Positions 21,191 through 24,722 of a DNA stretch of 24,722 nucleotides are shown one piece after another. Position 1 is the first letter of the stretch, and each line of letters starts with the position of its first letter. Source of the DNA: an uncultured Bacillota bacterium (GTDB lineage Bacteria > Bacillota > Dehalobacteriia > UBA4068); the NCBI GenBank assembly GCA_934427095.1, contig CAKRYM010000005.1:1-24722 (forward strand), given 5' to 3'. The position numbers and the translations under genes were made by a program. The notes under the pieces were generated by a model that saw only the letters and a list, made by a program, of their open reading frames with translations, was not told where the DNA came from and ran no database searches.

Positions 21191-22396
21191 ATGGCTGTTG
21201 GATTAACAGAAAGTCTTTCTCGTTGGTGGATGAGCCGCTACAATATCGCGGAGCCTGAGCTCCTGACCGGTCATGGGGCAGTGGCCAGCTTAGCCCAAAG
21301 CATTGTGCGGGATAAACGCCGTCGGGTATTGGTTGCCGCTAGCCGGACGGTAATCCGTAAACAGATGCTCGCCGATTTTTTGCAGGTACTGGAAGACGCT
21401 GGCTTGGCGTATGAAGTGTTTACGGAAATCACTCCTGATCCCACAGTAGAAAATGTGGAAGCAGGCCTGGAGTTGTATCTGCGCACGGGTTGCGATTGTG
21501 TGGCAGCCGTTGGCGGCGGTTCGGTCATCGACTGTGCGAAACTCATTGCTTTGCGCGCCCGTAACCTCAGCGTGAGTGTATACGGGATGGAAATCCCCTT
21601 TATTCCGCTAAAACAAGGGGCTCCTTTATATGTGGCGCCGACTACAGCCGGTGCCGGTAGTGAAGTGACCCTTTTTGCCGTGGTGACCGATGAGAAAAAA
21701 CAGAAGAAATGTCCGGTCATCAGCAATCATTTTTTACCCCTGGTGGTAGCGCTAGATCCTACCTTGGCAGTGACTGTACCTAAAGAAGTTACCATTTACG
21801 CAGGGGTGGACGCCTTATCCCATAGCTTAGAAGCTTATGTCAGCCGTACCGGCGACCGCTTCCCAGAGGACAGAGCCTATGCGGATCAGGCTTGCAAACA
21901 GATTATGACTACGTTGCCCCAGGTCTTAGCTAACCTGGAAGATGAATCGTTACGCCTCACCATGCAAAAAAGCGCTTATGAAGCAGGCCTTGCTTTCCGG
22001 CGTATCGGCACTGGCTATGTGCATTCCATTGCTCACCGTTTAGGGGAAAGCTTCCATTTACCCCATGGGGCCTGTATTGCCATGGCCCTACCTTGGGTGC
22101 TAGAAAAATCCTTACCGGTGATCGCCGGGGAATTGGCCGTCTTAAGCCAGGAAATGGGTTTGAGCAAAGAGGATGCTTCTCCAGAAGAAGGAAGCCGCGC
22201 TTTCCTGGCTGCATTACGCCAGTTTTTAGAACAGCTGGATTTACCCAAGCAGGTAAAAGTTGCCCCAGACCAGGAGTTGGATCTGGAAAAAATGGTACGC
22301 CGGATTCAAAAAGAGGCAGCGGTGCAGGGGTGTCCCATGAAGCTGACGGACGAAGATTTGCTGGCTTTCTTACAGCAGGTCATGAGAAAAGAATAA
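21191..22396 (+). CDS. Iron-containing (group III) alcohol dehydrogenase
   Basis: This is a cytoplasmic NAD(P)-dependent oxidoreductase of the Fe-ADH family. The ATG at 21191 follows AAGGAGG (21178-21184) and gives 401 residues. Longer readings into the divergent promoter region are unlikely. The nucleotide-binding VAAVGGGSVIDCAK contains GGGS at 108-111. Metal ligands match the FucO pattern: D207 and H211 in GVDALSHSLEAY, H278 in GYVHSIAHRLG, and H292 in LPHGACIAMALP. The TTAGAGSEVT segment (151-160) is also diagnostic. The substrate could be a primary alcohol, lactaldehyde, butanol or a similar compound. Sequence alone cannot decide, and the neighbours do not help. It is followed by a strong terminator. 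Confidence 0.93.
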   Translation: MAVGLTESLSRWWMSRYNIAEPELLTGHGAVASLAQSIVRDKRRRVLVAASRTVIRKQMLADFLQVLEDAGLAYEVFTEITPDPTVENVEAGLELYLRTGCDCVAAVGGGSVIDCAKLIALRARNLSVSVYGMEIPFIPLKQGAPLYVAPTTAGAGSEVTLFAVVTDEKKQKKCPVISNHFLPLVVALDPTLAVTVPKEVTIYAGVDALSHSLEAYVSRTGDRFPEDRAYADQACKQIMTTLPQVLANLEDESLRLTMQKSAYEAGLAFRRIGTGYVHSIAHRLGESFHLPHGACIAMALPWVLEKSLPVIAGELAVLSQEMGLSKEDASPEEGSRAFLAALRQFLEQLDLPKQVKVAPDQELDLEKMVRRIQKEAAVQGCPMKLTDEDLLAFLQQVMRKE

Positions 22397-22419
22397 CTTG
22401 TCGTCAGCGTAGGAGAAGA

Positions 22420-22451
22420 AAAAAGAGCGTAGAATTTTCTACGCTCTTTTT
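22420..22451. terminator. Bidirectional terminator between convergent genes
   Basis: AAAAAGAGCGTAG and CTACGCTCTTTTT form a perfect 13-base stem around AATTTT. A T-run lies at one end and an A-run at the other, so it can end both the alcohol dehydrogenase transcript and the SdpI-like gene transcript. Confidence 0.87.
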
Positions 22452-22467
22452 GTATGGGCAAAACCAT

Positions 22468-22845
22468 TTACCGTCGGTTGCCATGGATATCAAAGGTTTT
22501 GTGCAGGGCTTTTTCCGTTGGGAAAATCGCACCGATCAGGGGGATCATTTGCACGCCCAGGACAATCAGTCCGACTATCCCCACGGTGTTTTCGTCCTTG
22601 CCCAGCACAAAAAGGAGGGGAATGATGGTGATGGGCAGTAAGATCAACCCCCATTTGAACCAGAGTTTACCGAAAAAATGATGGGCAAAGTCCCAGGTAT
22701 CCTGGTTTTTCATGGACATCCCCGTACGGTAACCATAAAGGCTGTTGATTTTTTTCGGGGCGTGGTGAGAAAATAGCCAGCCAAAGCCAATCATGAGTAG
22801 CGGACACAAAAGATCCATACTGAGCATAAAACACCAATAGCCCAT
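22468..22845 (-). CDS. SdpI/YhfL-family small membrane protein
   Basis: This 125-residue integral membrane protein carries the SdpI-family motif INSLYGYRTGMSMKNQDTWDFAH at about 34-56. In Bacillus, SdpI gives immunity to the SdpC toxin, and related proteins are widespread without assigned toxins. Three hydrophobic segments are visible: about 3-24, 65-82 and 88-107. The first is followed by the conserved cytosolic loop. The ATG at 22845 has GGAGGA eight bases upstream on its strand. It is downstream of the DUF1836 gene with a 68-base gap and is probably in the same transcript. No Sdp toxin gene is present in the window. Confidence 0.85.
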   Translation of the reverse strand: MGYWCFMLSMDLLCPLLMIGFGWLFSHHAPKKINSLYGYRTGMSMKNQDTWDFAHHFFGKLWFKWGLILLPITIIPLLFVLGKDENTVGIVGLIVLGVQMIPLIGAIFPTEKALHKTFDIHGNRR

Positions 22846-22913
22846 AAATATTTTCCTCCAGAAAAGGGTTTGCGCGGGGAATTCACCGCCTAATTGGCTG
22901 GGGATAACTGCCT

Positions 22914-23525
22914 TTAGCCGCGGCTTTTTTTCGCTTTGCCTGTTTCTTCAGCTGTGGTTTTGTCCACCAGCAGCAGTTTTTCCGCCAAAAGTTTGGATAG
23001 GCCGCCTAATACGGCAGATTGCACAATCAAATCCTTAGGATCTTTGACTGCAATGGGTTGAGGCTCCTCCTTGTGGGCAAGGATAGGGCTAGCCATCTGT
23101 TTTACTACATCAATGAAGTAGTCGGCGGTGATTTTGTGCCGCTGTACATAGGCGGTATAAATTTCTTTTACCTCATCCTCACTAATGCCTGTAGGGATAA
23201 TTTTTTGCAGGATACCGATACTGAGGCTTTGCTTTAAGGTACAAATCATGATCAAATAGGCGATGTGCACCCGGTAATACCGCTTTTTTTGCGGTTCAGG
23301 CATGAATTTGTTTCGCACATAATTATTGATAGCTGCGGCAGTGATAAACTGCTCGTCTTTTAATTCCGGCGGCAAATAATCCAGGTAATCCCTAAGCAGC
23401 ACCAATACTTGCTCCATATATAAACCGAAGTTAGGAATTTCATTCCATTGCGGCAATTTGTATTCTTCCAGGTATTTTTCCCAGCGCCGGAGTTTTTCGG
23501 CGATCAAAAGGGTGTCGTAAACCAT
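22914..23525 (-). CDS. DUF1836-family regulator-like protein
   Basis: The protein resembles the DUF1836 family, which looks like a MerR-type helix-turn-helix regulator. Family landmarks include LPQWNEIPNFGLYMEQVLVLL near the N-terminus. The helix-turn-helix-like segment is ITAAAINNYVRNKFMPEPQKKRYYRVHIAYLIMICTLKQ at about 60-100. With the ATG at 23525 it is 203 residues. That ATG follows GGAG by nine bases, while an ATG five codons earlier lies directly against the ribosome binding site and was rejected. The C-terminal third is less conserved and ends in a lysine-rich tail. It is divergent from a DegV gene, and it may control that gene or itself. The function of the family is not established. 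Confidence 0.85.
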   Translation of the reverse strand: MVYDTLLIAEKLRRWEKYLEEYKLPQWNEIPNFGLYMEQVLVLLRDYLDYLPPELKDEQFITAAAINNYVRNKFMPEPQKKRYYRVHIAYLIMICTLKQSLSIGILQKIIPTGISEDEVKEIYTAYVQRHKITADYFIDVVKQMASPILAHKEEPQPIAVKDPKDLIVQSAVLGGLSKLLAEKLLLVDKTTAEETGKAKKSRG

Positions 23526-23569
23526 GGTTACGTTCTCCATTCCTTGTCCATAAAGATATTACAGTATTT

Positions 23570-23599
23570 ATTATACACCATAATTCAAGCAGATGACAA
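23570..23599 (-). promoter_or_regulatory. Candidate promoter of the DUF1836-SdpI genes
   Basis: On the minus strand TTGTCA (23599-23594) and TATAAT (23575-23570) are 18 bases apart, about 45 bases upstream of the chosen start. Confidence 0.65.
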
Positions 23600-23621
23600 G
23601 GAAAAAATAAAATAATTTCAG

Positions 23622-23653
23622 TTGACATTGTTATTTAATCATGATAATATAAT
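23622..23653 (+). promoter_or_regulatory. Candidate promoter of the degV genes with an internal palindrome
   Basis: A perfect TTGACA (23622-23627) is followed after 17 bases by TAATAT (23645-23650). A TATAAT at 23648-23653 overlaps it at 20 bases. The spacer contains ATCATGAT (23638-23645) at the centre of a 22-base imperfect palindrome. ATGTCAT occurs at 23652-23658 and 23666-23672. These are candidate operator elements. Confidence 0.65.
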
Positions 23654-23682
23654 GTCATAAACAAGATGTCATGGAGGCAAAA

Positions 23683-24561
23683 ATGGGTTATATCGTCGCC
23701 ACAGATACATCTGCGAATTTGCCTACTCCTCTTTTGCGGGAGAAGGGGATTGTTGTCGTGCCCTTTAGTTATTATTTTCAGGGAGAGGAACGCATCTGCC
23801 TGGATACGGAAGCTTTTGACGGCCCTAATTATTATCAGGAAATCAAATCTGGCGCGCTGGTATCCACGTCCCAGATCCCGCCCCAGCGGTATGTGGAGTA
23901 TTTTACCCCTGTTTTACAGCAGGAGCAGGATATTCTGTATTTGGGCATGTCTTCTGGTATTAGCGGCTCCTTTCATTCGGCGGAAATTGCCGCGGCTCAG
24001 CTGCAAGAGGAATTTCCTCAACGGAATATTCGCTTAGTGGATACCTTGGCCGCATCCTTAGGCGAAGGGTTGTTGGTTTTGGAAGCCCTTTCCCTACAGG
24101 AAAAGGGGCTTTCTCTGGATGAAACCGCAGACATCCTTTTGGAGAAAAGACAATCCCTTTATCAGGTGGTGGTGTTAGACGACCTGATGTATTTGAAGCG
24201 AGGCGGTAGAATTTCCAGCGGTAAGGCCCTGGTGGGCACCATTTTGGATATCAAACCCATATTAAAGGGGAATGCCCAAGGCGAATTAGTGGTCTGTGGG
24301 AAAGTGCGCGGCCGCAGAAAGGGATTGCACTATTTAGCGCAGAAATATACGGAATTAGTGGCTGATGCGGAAAATCAGGTGGTGGCGATTGCCTATACCG
24401 ATTGCCCGGATGACGCAGCGTATTTGGCTGAGCTGATCCGCCAAAGCAAAGCGCCAAAGGAGGTTTTCCTGGCTTGCTATGAACCGGTAACCGGGGCTCA
24501 TATTGGTCCTGGTGTGGTGGCCCTGTTTTTTATGGGGCAAGACAGGGTCAGAGCGCATTAG
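23683..24561 (+). CDS. DegV family fatty-acid-binding protein (FakB-like)
   Basis: DegV/FakB proteins bind a fatty acid and present it to the kinase FakA for incorporation into phospholipid. The 292-residue protein begins MGYIVATDTSANLP. The segments STSQIPPQRYVEYF, LGMSSGISGSFHSA and LDDLMYLKRGGRISSGKALVG are diagnostic, and the C-terminal GAHIGPGVVALFFMG is typical. The ATG at 23683 has GGAGG five bases upstream. The ATG at 23671 is part of that ribosome binding site region and was not chosen. A second DegV gene follows after 33 bases, so the cell may hold paralogues for different fatty acids. The substrate specificity cannot be read from the sequence. Confidence 0.92.
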   Translation: MGYIVATDTSANLPTPLLREKGIVVVPFSYYFQGEERICLDTEAFDGPNYYQEIKSGALVSTSQIPPQRYVEYFTPVLQQEQDILYLGMSSGISGSFHSAEIAAAQLQEEFPQRNIRLVDTLAASLGEGLLVLEALSLQEKGLSLDETADILLEKRQSLYQVVVLDDLMYLKRGGRISSGKALVGTILDIKPILKGNAQGELVVCGKVRGRRKGLHYLAQKYTELVADAENQVVAIAYTDCPDDAAYLAELIRQSKAPKEVFLACYEPVTGAHIGPGVVALFFMGQDRVRAH

Positions 24562-24594
24562 GCTGCAAAGAAAATACAAAAAGGGGTACTGTAT

Positions 24595-24722
24595 ATGAAC
24601 AAATACCTGCTTTTCACAGACAGCGGCTGCGATATCGCTCCGGATTTGTTGGCTGAATGGGGAGTAAAGCTGATTCCTCTTTCCTTCCATCTGGCAGGAA
24701 CACAGCCAGAGACCGAGAGTCC
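24595..24722 (+). CDS. Second DegV family protein, 3' truncated by the window
   Basis: The frame opens after AAAGGGG and reads MNKYLLFTDSGCDIAPDLLA, then WGVKLIPLSFHL. It matches the DegV N-terminus (T/D-S-x-x-D-I/L-x-P...V-x-P-L). Only 42 codons lie in the window, with no stop. It is close behind the first degV gene and likely co-transcribed. It differs enough from its neighbour to be a paralogue and not a recent duplication. Confidence 0.88.
   Translation, partial: MNKYLLFTDSGCDIAPDLLAEWGVKLIPLSFHLAGTQPETES

Noticed and set aside
1..24722. CRISPR array, tRNA or rRNA genes
   Set aside because: No regularly spaced repeats and no tRNA-like or rRNA-like sequence were recognised by eye on either strand.

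Overview
The window looks like a chromosomal segment of an anaerobic Bacillota, perhaps Negativicutes or a neighbouring clostridial lineage. This rests on the arrangement alr-rpiB-comEB-wecB-atp, AGGAGG-type ribosome binding sites, DegV, SdpI-like and DUF1836 proteins, and near-balanced base composition. The taxonomic placement is inference. No rRNA, tRNA or CRISPR array was recognised.

Region 1 (1-4389) is a tightly packed plus-strand run. It holds the 3' part of NAD(P)HX epimerase/dehydratase (nnr), alanine racemase, ribose-5-phosphate isomerase B, a dCMP-deaminase-type ComEB and UDP-GlcNAc 2-epimerase. Several of these overlap by a few bases. Region 2 (4390-11420) is a complete F1Fo ATP synthase operon, atpI-B-E-F-H-A-G-D-C. 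It has a good candidate promoter at 4497-4525, stem-loops in three of its gaps (E/F, G/D and D/C), and a strong terminator. The c subunit keeps the glutamine typical of Na+ enzymes but lacks the Ser/Thr ligands, so H+ coupling is more likely. A YbjQ/UPF0145 gene follows.

Region 3 (11827-13573, minus) is an ECF sigma factor with a zinc-finger membrane anti-sigma factor. Region 4 (13799-15341, plus) holds two signalling proteins that have lost their catalytic residues. One is a GGDEF-HD-GYP protein without its GGDEF motif and without several HD metal ligands. The other is a stand-alone receiver domain whose phospho-acceptor and acidic pocket are substituted.

Region 5 (about 15450-20215) reads as a decayed mobile-element cassette set into the chromosome. 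It contains an OmpR-type response regulator, a histidine kinase, an ABC ATPase, an ABC-2 permease, and a sigma-70-like gene of the conjugative-transposon type with an internal deletion and frameshift. At the left edge lies a minus-strand scrap resembling a recombinase C-terminus. An 11-bp direct repeat brackets the block. The kinase-ABC gap combines a PhoB-box-like direct repeat, a -10 element and a perfect terminator whose left arm overlaps the promoter. Read-through from the two-component genes should therefore be stopped, while transcripts started there should escape.

Region 6 (20231-24722) contains a PHP-family phosphatase (minus) divergent from an iron-type alcohol dehydrogenase (plus), then a minus-strand pair (DUF1836 regulator-like protein and SdpI-like membrane protein) divergent from two tandem DegV/FakB-like fatty-acid-binding proteins. 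The second DegV gene runs off the window.
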